A stretch of DNA of 64,000 bases from Vreelandella profundi (GCF_019722725.1 NZ_CP077941.1:1798001-1862000); one strand, 5' to 3'; numbered from the stretch's first letter, positions 17,619 through 27,035 are shown. Notes: generated by a model from the letters alone, not told the origin. Numbers and translations: made by a program.

Positions 17619-20045
17619 CTTCTTAGTATACGACGTCGCAAGCGCCGTTAGCGGGTCTTCCGGCCATGGGTGCTTGGGATATCGGCCGCGCATTTCCTTG
17701 CGCACGCCTGGATAACCATTTTGCCAGAAGCTGACTAAATCCTGGGTGACTTGCAGTGGCCTGCGCGCAGGCGAAAGCAAATGAATCATCACTGCAACGG
17801 CTCCATTCGCCACCGTCGGCGTTTTCCGCCAACCAAACGCTTCTTGTAACTTTAAAGCGAGCACTGGCGGGCGCTGTGTAAGGCAAGGCAAATAATCCAA
17901 ACCAATCTGCTTACCACTGGGCACATCGAGCGCTAACGGCGCTAGCTGGTCAAACTCGCGCTGCTGTTCCCACGTCAATGTATTAAGCAAATAGCTCCCT
18001 AGCGGCAATTTCTCAATTTGACTCAGCCGATTGACGCCGCTTAAGTAGGGAGCCAACCATCGTTCTAGCGATGCTAATAACGCCTCCTCCGACCAATCCG
18101 GCCACGGCGCTCCAACACTGTCATTCAACAGTGCCATCCTGCCTCGCAGCGACTGGAGCTGATCGCCTAGCAACCACCCTGGCTGCTGTCGAAGCGCGCT
18201 CAGCAGCGCCTGCTTCACGGCCTCTTCGGGCAAGTGGGCTAGAGGCCGCCGAGCAATTACAAGGCTGCCGTGCGCCTGTACTTCTTCACCAACCAAGCGG
18301 CCCTGGTCCTGCGACCATGCAACCCGTGACTGCCACCGGCTAACGTCAGGATATAGGGAGCACAGTGACGCTAGCGTTAACGACTCGCCTGTGACTATTC
18401 GCACCTGGCCATTTGCCGCGCTATTGATCGCGACCGCCACTATATATGTCTGATGTGCCAGGGAATTACTTAACGACAGCGTGGCCGTTTTTCCATTGGC
18501 GAGCCGAAATTGGCCAGGGCTTATTTGCTGGCCAATACGCTCAGGATAGGCCAGCGCTAAAAGAGGGCCTATGGGCTCTAGCACCGCGCCGCTCATCCGC
18601 ACGCCTGCTTTTTTAGCCAGCCTTAGCGCCTCACGCTGCCAGCTTGGAAAATGCTTAGGCTGGCGAAGCCGCTGTGCTAATTCGTCAGCCAGAGAACCCT
18701 GCGCGTCGCGCCCTTCCAGCAGCGCTGCCAGGCCACAGGCCAGCGGCAGCGCTGTTAAATCACCGGCACGCTCTAGCATTGCGGCTATCCGGGGTGCTAC
18801 CGGCCACTTGGCACAGCGAGCACCTAGCGAGGTTAACTTGTGGTGTCGATCTAATACGCCTAGCCGTATCAGCAGCGCCTGACCGCTAGACCAAGCGCCT
18901 TTTGGCGGCGGTGTGACCCACAGCAAATCGTCTGGCGACGAAACTCCCCAACAGGCCAGTTCAAGCACAACGGCGGAAAGATCCGCTTGCTGAATTTCCG
19001 GCTCGCCATAAGGGGTCAGCGTCTGCTCTTGCGCCCAAAGCCGAAAACATATCCCCTCACGCTGGCGCCCTGCCCGCCCCCTGCGCTGATCAGCGCTCGC
19101 TCGGTTAATGCGCCGCGTCGTTAGTCGGGTTAACCCGCTTCGCGGATGAAAAAGGGGCACCCGCTCTAGGCCACCATCAATGACTACGTTCATTCCATCA
19201 ACGGTAATGCTCGATTCAGTAATGGCAGTAGAAACAATAATGCGTTGCTGCGAAGCATTGGGTGCTAAAACCGCCTGCTGCTCAGCAATACTCATCCTTC
19301 CGTGCAGCGGCCGTACCATCATATGAGGCATAGCGATGCTCAGGGCGGCAACGACACGATTGATCTCTGCAACCCCGGGTAAAATCACCAGCACATCTTG
19401 CGTGCCTGGCATTGAAAGCGCTTCGTTGACCACGCGCAGCGCATGGCTGGCATCACTTTCACCGCTTAGACCAGGACGATAAGCGGTTGCTACGGGATAC
19501 TGACGCCCTTGGCACTCAATAACAGGAACCTGATCGCCCAGCACTCGTTTGAGAGCGTCAACATCTAGCGTTGCCGACATCACCAGCAGACGCAAATCGT
19601 CACGAATGCTGGCTTGAACATCTAATGCCAGCGCCAGCCCGACATCGGCATCGACGCTGCGCTCATGAAATTCATCAAAGATGATACCGGCAACGCCTTC
19701 TAACAGCGGATCATCTTGCAGCATCCGCGTGAGCACGCCCTGAGTCACTACCTCTAAACGCGTTTGCGCACTGACGCAGCTGTCACCACGCATGCGATAG
19801 CCTACCGTTTTCCCAACCGGCTCACCCAGCTGCTGAGACATAAAGCTCGCGGCTAAACGAGCGGCAACGCGGCGCGGCTCTAGCAAAAGCAGCTTCTGAC
19901 CTTTCGCCCACTCTGCCGTTAGCAGCGTTAATGGAACACGCGTGGTTTTGCCCGCTCCCGGCTGAGCAATCAGCATGAGCCGATTGCTGGAGGCTAGAAC
20001 GGTTTTAATAGCATCAAGATGCTGATCAATGGGTAAGACGCTCAT
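17604..20045 (-). CDS. hrpB: ATP-dependent RNA helicase HrpB
   Basis: An 813-residue DExH-box helicase of the bacterial HrpB family. Motif I AQPGAGKTTRVPL (near residue 28), motif II as DEFHERS, motif III SATLD, motif VI QRRGRAGRQREGICFRL, then the helicase-associated domain and the HrpB-specific C-terminal part ending RGRYPKHPWPEDP. Length is normal (E. coli about 809-824). The ATG at complement 20043-20045 gives the family start SVLPIDQHLDAI; the ribosome site is weak (GAG). The gene starts 7 bases after the stop of the TetR regulator, so the two are likely one transcript. Its exact RNA substrate is not established in the family. Confidence 0.93.
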   Translation of the reverse strand: MSVLPIDQHLDAIKTVLASSNRLMLIAQPGAGKTTRVPLTLLTAEWAKGQKLLLLEPRRVAARLAASFMSQQLGEPVGKTVGYRMRGDSCVSAQTRLEVVTQGVLTRMLQDDPLLEGVAGIIFDEFHERSVDADVGLALALDVQASIRDDLRLLVMSATLDVDALKRVLGDQVPVIECQGRQYPVATAYRPGLSGESDASHALRVVNEALSMPGTQDVLVILPGVAEINRVVAALSIAMPHMMVRPLHGRMSIAEQQAVLAPNASQQRIIVSTAITESSITVDGMNVVIDGGLERVPLFHPRSGLTRLTTRRINRASADQRRGRAGRQREGICFRLWAQEQTLTPYGEPEIQQADLSAVVLELACWGVSSPDDLLWVTPPPKGAWSSGQALLIRLGVLDRHHKLTSLGARCAKWPVAPRIAAMLERAGDLTALPLACGLAALLEGRDAQGSLADELAQRLRQPKHFPSWQREALRLAKKAGVRMSGAVLEPIGPLLALAYPERIGQQISPGQFRLANGKTATLSLSNSLAHQTYIVAVAINSAANGQVRIVTGESLTLASLCSLYPDVSRWQSRVAWSQDQGRLVGEEVQAHGSLVIARRPLAHLPEEAVKQALLSALRQQPGWLLGDQLQSLRGRMALLNDSVGAPWPDWSEEALLASLERWLAPYLSGVNRLSQIEKLPLGSYLLNTLTWEQQREFDQLAPLALDVPSGKQIGLDYLPCLTQRPPVLALKLQEAFGWRKTPTVANGAVAVMIHLLSPARRPLQVTQDLVSFWQNGYPGVRKEMRGRYPKHPWPEDPLTALATSYTKKRGQP

Positions 20046-20052
20046 TGCAGGC

Positions 20053-20715
20053 TCACGTTTCCGCCAAAGAGACACCAGAGCTAGCCTGAATAACACCGCA
20101 ACCTTTTAGAATAACGTGTTCTAGAAAAGCCGATATTGATGCCAGGTCACTCTCAGTCAATGCATCCCGGCCTAGAATACCGCTGACTTGGACACTATAT
20201 TCAGTATAGTGCTGAGTTGAAGACCAAATTAGAAAAATCAGCCATCTCGGATCTACATCGTCCATTTTTCCCCGTGCAGACCACTGGCTAATAATCGCGG
20301 CGCGTGAAGTTACCCATTCACGCAACTCTCCAGCCAAGTAATCATTTAAAAAGGGCGCGCCCGCTAAAATTTCCGCCGCGAACAGTTTTGAGCCCTCAGG
20401 ATAACGCTGACCAAGCACCATTTTAGTGCGAATAAAATCGCTTAATACAGTGGCTGGATCACTTTCTGGGGTAATGTCCTCTAACACTTCGTTCCAGCGA
20501 CACATCATGCGGTTAAGTAACCGCACATAAAGCGCTTGTTTGCTACCCATATAATAAAGGATATTGGCTTTGGGGAGACTGGCCCGATCTGCAATTATTT
20601 GTAAACTCGCGCCACGATAACCGTGTTGAGAAAACACCAGCTCAGCGGCAGTAAGAATACTGGCCTCTATTTTTTCACGACTAGAGCCTTCATGGCTGAC
20701 AGATACAGCAGTCAT
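20053..20715 (-). CDS. TetR-family regulator, RutR-like, probable regulator of the xdh operon
   Basis: A 220-residue repressor-type protein. The N-terminal helix-turn-helix spans about residues 32-60 (GYRGASLQIIADRASLPKANILYYMGSKQALYVRLL), and the C-terminal ligand domain is of the RutR/YcdC type. Start ATG at complement 20713-20715 has AAGGA eight bases upstream; a TTG just before it is possible. It is divergent from xdhA, with a palindrome TTGACCGATTGGTCAG in the shared region that closely matches the RutR operator consensus (TTGACCA-nn-TGGTCAA). RutR senses pyrimidine (uracil/thymine) in E. coli and also affects purine genes. The ligand here is unknown; a purine or pyrimidine is a reasonable guess. 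Confidence 0.88.
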   Translation of the reverse strand: MTAVSVSHEGSSREKIEASILTAAELVFSQHGYRGASLQIIADRASLPKANILYYMGSKQALYVRLLNRMMCRWNEVLEDITPESDPATVLSDFIRTKMVLGQRYPEGSKLFAAEILAGAPFLNDYLAGELREWVTSRAAIISQWSARGKMDDVDPRWLIFLIWSSTQHYTEYSVQVSGILGRDALTESDLASISAFLEHVILKGCGVIQASSGVSLAET

Positions 20716-20774
20716 CAAACGTGTTCCTTAAATGATTTCCTAACGTGCTTGGAACCCATTATTCGCCAGGGTTA

Positions 20775-20803
20775 TTGACTGCACTTAAACGTCACATTTT
20801 ACA
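20775..20803 (+). promoter_or_regulatory. Possible xdh operon promoter
   Basis: TTGACT (20775-20780) and TTTACA (20798-20803) are 17 bases apart. A second weaker pair, TTGGTC (20885-20890) and TACGAT (20908-20913), also 17 apart, overlaps the palindrome but would give a very short leader. I cannot decide between them from sequence. Confidence 0.35.
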
Positions 20804-20876
20804 CAAACCTGCACCACGGCGGTGCTGCGAGCAAACACTTGCAAGGAGCAAGGTTTTGTCCCAAGCTCAATTCACA

Positions 20877-20892
20877 TTGACCGATTGGTCAG
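20877..20892. promoter_or_regulatory. RutR-like operator between tetR and xdhA
   Basis: The palindrome TTGACCGATTGGTCAG contains the arms TGACC and GGTCA around a four-base centre. It matches the known RutR consensus at 12 of its 14 defined positions. It lies 38 bases before the xdhA ATG and 160 bases from the regulator start. Confidence 0.7.
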
Positions 20893-20929
20893 CACAATCC
20901 CGATCTATACGATCACAGTGGAGTTTGGC

Positions 20930-22435
20930 ATGGCAACGATTGCGTTCCTACTCAATGGTACCCTTCAACGGTGTGACGTTTCACCAGATACGAGCGTTTT
21001 AACTTTATTACGCGAGCATTTGGCTCAAACAGGCACTAAAGAAGGCTGCGCATCGGGCGATTGCGGCGCCTGTACCGTGGCGATCGGTGAATCGACGACT
21101 GGAACACAAACGTTTAGTAGCGCTAATGCATGTATTACACCAGCCCATCAACTACAAGGACGACACTTAATTACCGTTGAGGGATTGGCGAAAGAAAAGT
21201 ACTTACACCCGGCACAACAAACAATGATTGAATGCCATGGTAGCCAATGTGGCTTTTGTACGCCGGGCATTGTCATGTCTCTTTTTACGCTGCATGACGA
21301 TATACACCAACGACCTGCTCCGCTATTACCAGAGCTGCCACAAGAACTCTCACAAAAACTCTCACAAGAACTATCGCAAGTGCGTCTTGAAGCAACACTG
21401 GGTGGCAATTTGTGCCGCTGCACAGGCTATCGACCTATCCGCGATGCGGCGTTGCGCATGAATGATGTGCCTTATGAGCGCCCTCAGTGGTTTGACGCCA
21501 CGCTGCCCGCGGAAGAAGGTGGACTACCATTAATCGAGTCAGGAGATAGCGCTGTTTTTTTTGCCCAGCCAGAATCTCTTGCTGCACTCACGCAGTTACG
21601 TCATAGAGCTCCTGAAGCGCGTTTTGTGGCGGGCGGTACCGACCTGTGGCTGGAAAGCACTCAGCGATTGGCACCTCTTGATCAGTTAATTGATATTTCA
21701 CGAGTTAGCGAGCTTTTAATCATTGAAGATACAACGTTTGAGAACCAGTCCGGCTGGTGGATAGGCGCAGGGGTCACTTATTCCAGGCTCGATCCATTAT
21801 TTAAAAAGCACTTACCCGCTTTTTCTCACCTTTTGCACCGGCTGGGCTCTCAGCAGATTCGCAACCGAGGGACCCTAGGGGGCAATATCGCTAATGCCTC
21901 GCCCATCGGCGATACACCGCCAGTGCTGCTCGTATTAGGTGCCCAGGTAGAACTTGCCAACACAAAAGGACGTCGTTACTTGCCGTTAGAGAACTTCTTC
22001 CTCGACTATAAAAAAACTGCGTTAGCCGCCGATGAAGTTATCTCTCGAATCTTCATTCCCCAGCCTGCTGAAGACCAACAGCTACGGGTATGGAAGCTAT
22101 CCAAGCGTCGCGAAGATGATATCTCTGCAATACTTGGCGCTTTTAGCTATCGTCTGGAAAAGAATATTATGCGAGATGTACACATTGCATTTGGCGGTAT
22201 GGCCGCAACGCCCAAAAGAGCCTTGAACAGTGAAGCGGCGATCGAGGGTCAACCGCTTTCCCCAGACAGCTTTCGAGCGGCCCAAGAAGCTCTCGTCGGC
22301 GACTTTCAACCGATGGGAGATGTGCGCGGCAGTCAGAACTATCGCCAACAAGCCGCGGCCAACCTACTAGAGCGGCTCTACCTTACTCTTTCAGCGCCTG
22401 ATCAGGAGGTCATGCTCCATGCGTACGCTCACTAA
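20930..22435 (+). CDS. xdhA: Xanthine dehydrogenase small subunit (2Fe-2S and FAD)
   Basis: A 501-residue subunit that passes electrons from the molybdenum subunit to NAD. The plant-type 2Fe-2S domain shows CASGDCGAC and a fourth cysteine in ANACITP. The second 2Fe-2S helical domain shows CGFCTPG and CRCTG. The FAD domain carries FVAGGTDLWLE and GGNIANASPIGD, followed by the CO dehydrogenase flavoprotein C-terminal domain. Start ATG at 20930 has GGAG 7 bases upstream; the in-frame codons before it cover the operator and are unrelated. Between the two Fe-S cysteine pairs there is an extra segment with a (QELS)-type tandem repeat (21341-21376). It overlaps xdhB by 17 bases. Confidence 0.95.
   Translation: MATIAFLLNGTLQRCDVSPDTSVLTLLREHLAQTGTKEGCASGDCGACTVAIGESTTGTQTFSSANACITPAHQLQGRHLITVEGLAKEKYLHPAQQTMIECHGSQCGFCTPGIVMSLFTLHDDIHQRPAPLLPELPQELSQKLSQELSQVRLEATLGGNLCRCTGYRPIRDAALRMNDVPYERPQWFDATLPAEEGGLPLIESGDSAVFFAQPESLAALTQLRHRAPEARFVAGGTDLWLESTQRLAPLDQLIDISRVSELLIIEDTTFENQSGWWIGAGVTYSRLDPLFKKHLPAFSHLLHRLGSQQIRNRGTLGGNIANASPIGDTPPVLLVLGAQVELANTKGRRYLPLENFFLDYKKTALAADEVISRIFIPQPAEDQQLRVWKLSKRREDDISAILGAFSYRLEKNIMRDVHIAFGGMAATPKRALNSEAAIEGQPLSPDSFRAAQEALVGDFQPMGDVRGSQNYRQQAAANLLERLYLTLSAPDQEVMLHAYAH
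21341..21376 (+). repeat. 12-bp tandem repeat inside xdhA
   Basis: Three 12-base units (21341-21352, 21353-21364, 21365-21376; consensus CAAGAACTCTCA) encode QELS-QKLS-QELS. A related LLPELP stretch precedes them. The segment lies in the loop before CRCTG in the second iron-sulfur domain and lengthens it by roughly 20 residues compared with the family as I know it. Replication slippage is the likely origin. Confidence 0.85.
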
Positions 22436-24842
22436 ACTGGATGGCGATAGCATCCGTGCCCGTCGCGAACTGCATGACCATATTCAAGGATCAGGTCCGC
22501 TAGCCCGCCATACCGTTGATAGCCATGGCTCACGCCAAGCGGGCAGCGCTAGCTATCATGAAAGTGCCGAAAAACACGTTACTGGAAAAGCAGCGTATAT
22601 CGACGACTTAAAAACACCCGCCGATGCACTGCATATTGCACTTGGCCTATCCCCCATTGCGCATGGCACGTTAACCAAGCTTAACCTTGACGCTGTGAAG
22701 CAAGCGGCAGACGTTGTCGATGTCATCACCTTTCACGATGTACCTGGTCATACTGATATAGGCCCGGTGTTTCCTGGCGATCCTATTTTTGTTGATAAAG
22801 ACATTAGCTACGCTGGCCAATGCTTGTTTGCCGTTGCTGCCACATCACTACAAGCGGCCCGTCGTGCAGTAACGCTCGTGAAGATAGACGTTGACGAGCA
22901 ACCCGCCAGCCTGGATCCCGTATCGGCCACTGAGCGCGAAGAATTTGTGCGGCCAACTCACATACAGGAACGTGGAGACTGGCAACAAGCGTTACATGAT
23001 GCAGAGCAACTGATCGAAGGTGATCTGTTTATTGGCGGGCAAGAGCACTTTTATCTAGAAGGGCAGGCTTGCGTTGTGCTGCCTACCGAAGATGAAGGCG
23101 TAATTGTGCATACCTCCAACCAGCATCCGAGTGAAACACAAAAGCTCGTTGCTGAGGTGCTAGGTATTCCCTTTCACGCGGTAACAGTTGAAGTTCGACG
23201 CATGGGTGGAGGCTTTGGAGGAAAAGAAACCCAGGCATCGCCTTGGGCTTGTATAGCCGCCATCATTGCCCGTCGTACCGGCAAAGCAACCCGCTTACGA
23301 TTGCCTCGCCGCGAGGATATGCACGCCACGGGGAAACGTCACCCCTTCCATAATCACTATAAACTCGCAATTAATTCGCAAGGGGTTATTCAAGGCGGTG
23401 AAATTATCGTTATTGGTGACTGTGGGTACTCTCCCGATCTTTCCGACGCTATCGTTGATCGCGCGATGTTCCATGCCGACAATGCCTACTCTCTAGGCGA
23501 TATAAAAGTAACCGGGCATCGCGCCAAAACACATACGGCGTCCAACACGGCATTTCGAGGCTTTGGTGGCCCCCAGGGCATGATGATCATAGAAGCTGCC
23601 ATGGACGACATCGCTCGCCACGTGGGTGAAGACCCCCTAACGATCCGAAAACGTAATTTTTATCGTGAGGGTCGCGACGTTACTCACTACGGTCAACAAG
23701 TCGATCAGCGCCAACTTCTTCATACGCTGGTCGAGACGCTGGAAAAAGACAGTGATTACTGGGCTCGTCGAAAAGCCATCAGTACGTTTAATGTTAATAG
23801 CCCGGTGATTAAAAAAGGCCTTGCGCTCACACCGGTTAAGTTTGGTATTTCATTTACCGCCCAGCACCTCAATCAAGCCGGCGCATTGCTTCACGTATAC
23901 ACTGACGGCAGCGTTATGATTAACCATGGTGGCACGGAGATGGGCCAAGGGCTACATACCAAAATTTGCCAAGTGGTCGCCCGTGAGCTGGGCTTAAATT
24001 TAGATAATGTGCGCATTAGCGCAACGCGCACCGACAAAGTTCCCAACACCTCACCAACCGCTGCGTCTAGCGGCGCTGATCTGAATGGTATGGCGGCGCG
24101 CGATGCGGCGAGCAAGCTCCGTGAACGTCTTTTTGACTTTGCGACCGAGCACTTTTCTGATGGGCTAGATCGTGAAGGAATGCGCCTGGAAGATGGCATG
24201 CTGGTAGCGGGTTTCGGCGAAAGTGAACGTCGTATTCCATGGGGCGAGCTGATTCAAACGGCTTACCTACACCGTATTTCGCTATCAGAAAAAGGCTTCT
24301 ATGCCACTCCGCTGATTCACTATGATCGCTCAGTCGGCCAGGGTCGCCCTTTTTACTACTATGCGTTTGGCGCGGCGGTGGCTGAAGTCAGCGTGGATAC
24401 GCTAAGTGGAGAGTATCAGGTAGATCGTGTTGACATCTTGCATGACGTGGGCGAATCAATGAACCCGGCTATTGATATGGGTCAAGTAGAAGGTGGCTTT
24501 ATACAAGGGATGGGCTGGCTGACGAGCGAAGAACTTAAATGGAACGACAAAGGCGTGCTCGTTACAGATGGCCCTGCGACTTATAAAATCCCTACCTTTG
24601 GCGACGTACCCACAGTTTTTAACGTTGCTCTGTTGGAAGGCCACCCTAACTCCATGGCCAGTCTCTATCGCTCAAAAGCCGTTGGCGAGCCCCCTTTTAT
24701 GCTTGGTATTTGCGTATGGTCAGCGCTGCGTGATGCGCTTTCAAGCCTAACGGATTATCAGCGATCACCTCACTTAGATACGCCCGCAACGCCAGAGCGC
24801 GTTATGCTGGCGGCAAATTTGGTTAGGAAGAAAGCGCTGTGA
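22419..24842 (+). CDS. xdhB: Xanthine dehydrogenase large, molybdopterin-binding subunit
   Basis: An 807-residue catalytic subunit that hydroxylates hypoxanthine and xanthine to urate. Cofactor and substrate motifs are present in order: QEHFYLEGQA, MGGGFGGKETQ, AFRGFGGPQGM, the GTEMGQGLHTK loop, and the active-site glutamate in KAVGEPPFMLG. Length is typical of the B-type subunit (about 780-800). AGGAGG lies 10 bases before the ATG. It overlaps xdhA by 17 bases and xdhC by 4, so the three genes are translationally coupled. Confidence 0.96.
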   Translation: MRTLTKLDGDSIRARRELHDHIQGSGPLARHTVDSHGSRQAGSASYHESAEKHVTGKAAYIDDLKTPADALHIALGLSPIAHGTLTKLNLDAVKQAADVVDVITFHDVPGHTDIGPVFPGDPIFVDKDISYAGQCLFAVAATSLQAARRAVTLVKIDVDEQPASLDPVSATEREEFVRPTHIQERGDWQQALHDAEQLIEGDLFIGGQEHFYLEGQACVVLPTEDEGVIVHTSNQHPSETQKLVAEVLGIPFHAVTVEVRRMGGGFGGKETQASPWACIAAIIARRTGKATRLRLPRREDMHATGKRHPFHNHYKLAINSQGVIQGGEIIVIGDCGYSPDLSDAIVDRAMFHADNAYSLGDIKVTGHRAKTHTASNTAFRGFGGPQGMMIIEAAMDDIARHVGEDPLTIRKRNFYREGRDVTHYGQQVDQRQLLHTLVETLEKDSDYWARRKAISTFNVNSPVIKKGLALTPVKFGISFTAQHLNQAGALLHVYTDGSVMINHGGTEMGQGLHTKICQVVARELGLNLDNVRISATRTDKVPNTSPTAASSGADLNGMAARDAASKLRERLFDFATEHFSDGLDREGMRLEDGMLVAGFGESERRIPWGELIQTAYLHRISLSEKGFYATPLIHYDRSVGQGRPFYYYAFGAAVAEVSVDTLSGEYQVDRVDILHDVGESMNPAIDMGQVEGGFIQGMGWLTSEELKWNDKGVLVTDGPATYKIPTFGDVPTVFNVALLEGHPNSMASLYRSKAVGEPPFMLGICVWSALRDALSSLTDYQRSPHLDTPATPERVMLAANLVRKKAL

Positions 24843-25720
24843 CTCTGCAAATTGCCAACACATGGCACGCGGCGCTTGATTACTTTCAGCGCACAGGCAC
24901 ACCACACGTTCTTGCGACTCAGGTCACCAGTGCGGGATCGACCCCCCGTGAACCTGGCGCTCGAATGATCATTACCGCGGACGCTATCTTCGATACGCTA
25001 GGCGGCGGTACATTTGAGTGGCAAACCATCGCCGCCGCACGTACGTGCTTAGCAGAACAACGCTATGGGCTCAGCTTAGAGGCCTTTTCGTTAGGTGGAC
25101 GCAGCGGCCAGTGCTGCGGAGGTTTCGTCAACATACTGTTAGAAACCTTTCCCGGGTCGGTAGCAACGCTTGCCGTGTTTGGTGCAGGCCACGTTGGCCG
25201 TGAAATCGTTAAGCTAAGCGCCCCGCTTCCTTGGCAGCTATATTGGTACGACAGCCGCAGTGATGCCTTTGAGAATATTTGCAAAAACACGCAACAGCAT
25301 CCACGCCTGACGTATCAAGCGCTTCATGATCCTCAGCAATGTGTGCCCGAACTATCGTCATGCACGCATGCACTGGTACTCACGCATCACCACGATGAAG
25401 ATTACGCACTGATTGCGGCGCTTATTCAGCGAGATGACCTGGGTTCCATTGGGTTAATTGGCTCTGAAAGCAAATGGGCAAGCTTTCGTGGACGCCTCCA
25501 GCGTGACGGTTTTACAGCTGAGCAAATTCAGCGAGTGCGCAGCCCCATCGGCTGCTTACATGGCAAAAAATTGAGCAATAAGACGCCCTATGCGATTGCC
25601 TTAACGGCAATCACTGAGCTGCTTTGGCTGGCAGATACGCCTAGCCCCCAGGACACCCGCGGCCTTGATCCTCAAGCGTTGCGAACACTACTTGACGAAT
25701 CCTCTACTGCCACGAGTTGA
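24839..25720 (+). CDS. xdhC: Xanthine dehydrogenase accessory protein XdhC
   Basis: A 293-residue chaperone that binds the molybdenum cofactor, helps its sulfuration and inserts it into XdhB. The N-terminal XdhC/CoxI part has SAGSTPREPGARM and SGQCCGGFVN with paired cysteines. The C-terminal Rossmann part starts VFGAGHVGREIV and contains THHHDEDYAL and GLIGSESKW. The start is a GTG whose last bases share the TGA of xdhB (four-base overlap). Length is normal. It is followed after one base by guaD. Confidence 0.94.
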   Translation: MTLQIANTWHAALDYFQRTGTPHVLATQVTSAGSTPREPGARMIITADAIFDTLGGGTFEWQTIAAARTCLAEQRYGLSLEAFSLGGRSGQCCGGFVNILLETFPGSVATLAVFGAGHVGREIVKLSAPLPWQLYWYDSRSDAFENICKNTQQHPRLTYQALHDPQQCVPELSSCTHALVLTHHHDEDYALIAALIQRDDLGSIGLIGSESKWASFRGRLQRDGFTAEQIQRVRSPIGCLHGKKLSNKTPYAIALTAITELLWLADTPSPQDTRGLDPQALRTLLDESSTATS

Positions 25721-25721
25721 T

Positions 25722-27035
25722 ATGACTTCCTCTACCGATACGCTTATTCGCGCCGAATTGATTAGCTTTGCACGCGATCCTGGAGATGGTGATACGCCAC
25801 AGCCGGGTAGCCTTGAGCACTACGGCGATGGGTTACTTTGGTTAAAAGGCCAGCACATTCATGCCGTGGGACACTTTTCAGAGATAGCACCCTCGCTGCC
25901 AGAGGGCAGCCATGTGCTGGACTATCGCGATAAATTAATCATGCCTGGGTTTATTGACACTCATGTGCACTATGTCCAGCTCGATATTATGGCATCGTAT
26001 GGCCGACAACTACTGGACTGGTTAAACGACTACACGTTTCCGGAAGAGTGTCGCTTTGCCAATCATGCGCACGCTGAAGCTTTATCCAGTGCGTTCTTAA
26101 ACGAAATGCTGCGAGCAGGTACAACGACCGCTCAGGTCTTTGGCTCAAGCCATCCGGGGTCCGTCGATGCTTTCTTCAGCGCGTGTCAGAAACGCCATCT
26201 GCGTATGCTGGTGGGCAAAGTACTAATGGATCGTAATGCACCCGAAGCGCTGATGGATGGCCAGTCGGGTATTGCTGACAGCGTGCGCCTAATTGAGGAC
26301 TGGCACGGCAAGCAGCGCCTGGGTTATAGCGTGACACCACGTTTCGCTCCAACTTCCACTAAAATCCAAATGGACGCCGCCGGAGCGCTACTGCGTAATG
26401 ACCCTACTTTGTGGTTACAAACGCACTTAGCAGAAAATAGTGGCGAGCTCGACTGGGTAGCCGAGTTATTTCCCGGCAGCCAAGACTATTTATCTGTATA
26501 CGAAGAAGCAGGCCTGGTTGGCCCACGCAGCACCTTTGCTCATGGTATCCATCTCGATAACGGCATGCGCAAGCGTCTAGCAGATCGCGGCGCTAATATC
26601 GCTTTTTGCCCCAGCTCCAACCTGTTCCTCGGTAGCGGTTTGTTTGATCGTCACGCTGCTCAAGAAACCGGTATGGCGTTTACCTACGCCAGCGATATCG
26701 GTGCAGGCACAGACATTTCAGGCTTTGGTACGCTTAAAAGCGCCTACCAGGTTGGGCAGCTACGAGGTCAGCCACTCACCGCTTGGCAAGGGTATTACGG
26801 GCTAACTCACGGCAATGCAAAGGCACTTTCATTAGATAGTCATATCGGCCAACTAGCGCCTACCTATGAAGCCGATTTTGTTGTTATTGATCCACAGGCG
26901 ACATCGTTACTTAGTCGTCGAATCAAACACTGCACAACACTTGGCGAGCGCTTATTTGCGCTGATGATGTTAGCGGATGATCGTGCCATTTACGAAACTT
27001 GGGCGGCGGGTCAGTGCCAGCATCATAGAGATTAA
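25722..27035 (+). CDS. guaD: Guanine deaminase
   Basis: A 437-residue zinc amidohydrolase turning guanine into xanthine, the substrate of the preceding enzyme. Metal and active-site motifs: GFIDTHVHYVQLD (first HxH), LQTHLAENSGE, FAHGIHLDN, and the aspartate in YASDIGAGTDISGF. Length matches E. coli GuaD (439). The ATG is one base past the xdhC stop; the ribosome site is poor, so translation is probably coupled. It is the last gene of the xdh operon and is followed by a terminator. Confidence 0.95.
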   Translation: MTSSTDTLIRAELISFARDPGDGDTPQPGSLEHYGDGLLWLKGQHIHAVGHFSEIAPSLPEGSHVLDYRDKLIMPGFIDTHVHYVQLDIMASYGRQLLDWLNDYTFPEECRFANHAHAEALSSAFLNEMLRAGTTTAQVFGSSHPGSVDAFFSACQKRHLRMLVGKVLMDRNAPEALMDGQSGIADSVRLIEDWHGKQRLGYSVTPRFAPTSTKIQMDAAGALLRNDPTLWLQTHLAENSGELDWVAELFPGSQDYLSVYEEAGLVGPRSTFAHGIHLDNGMRKRLADRGANIAFCPSSNLFLGSGLFDRHAAQETGMAFTYASDIGAGTDISGFGTLKSAYQVGQLRGQPLTAWQGYYGLTHGNAKALSLDSHIGQLAPTYEADFVVIDPQATSLLSRRIKHCTTLGERLFALMMLADDRAIYETWAAGQCQHHRD

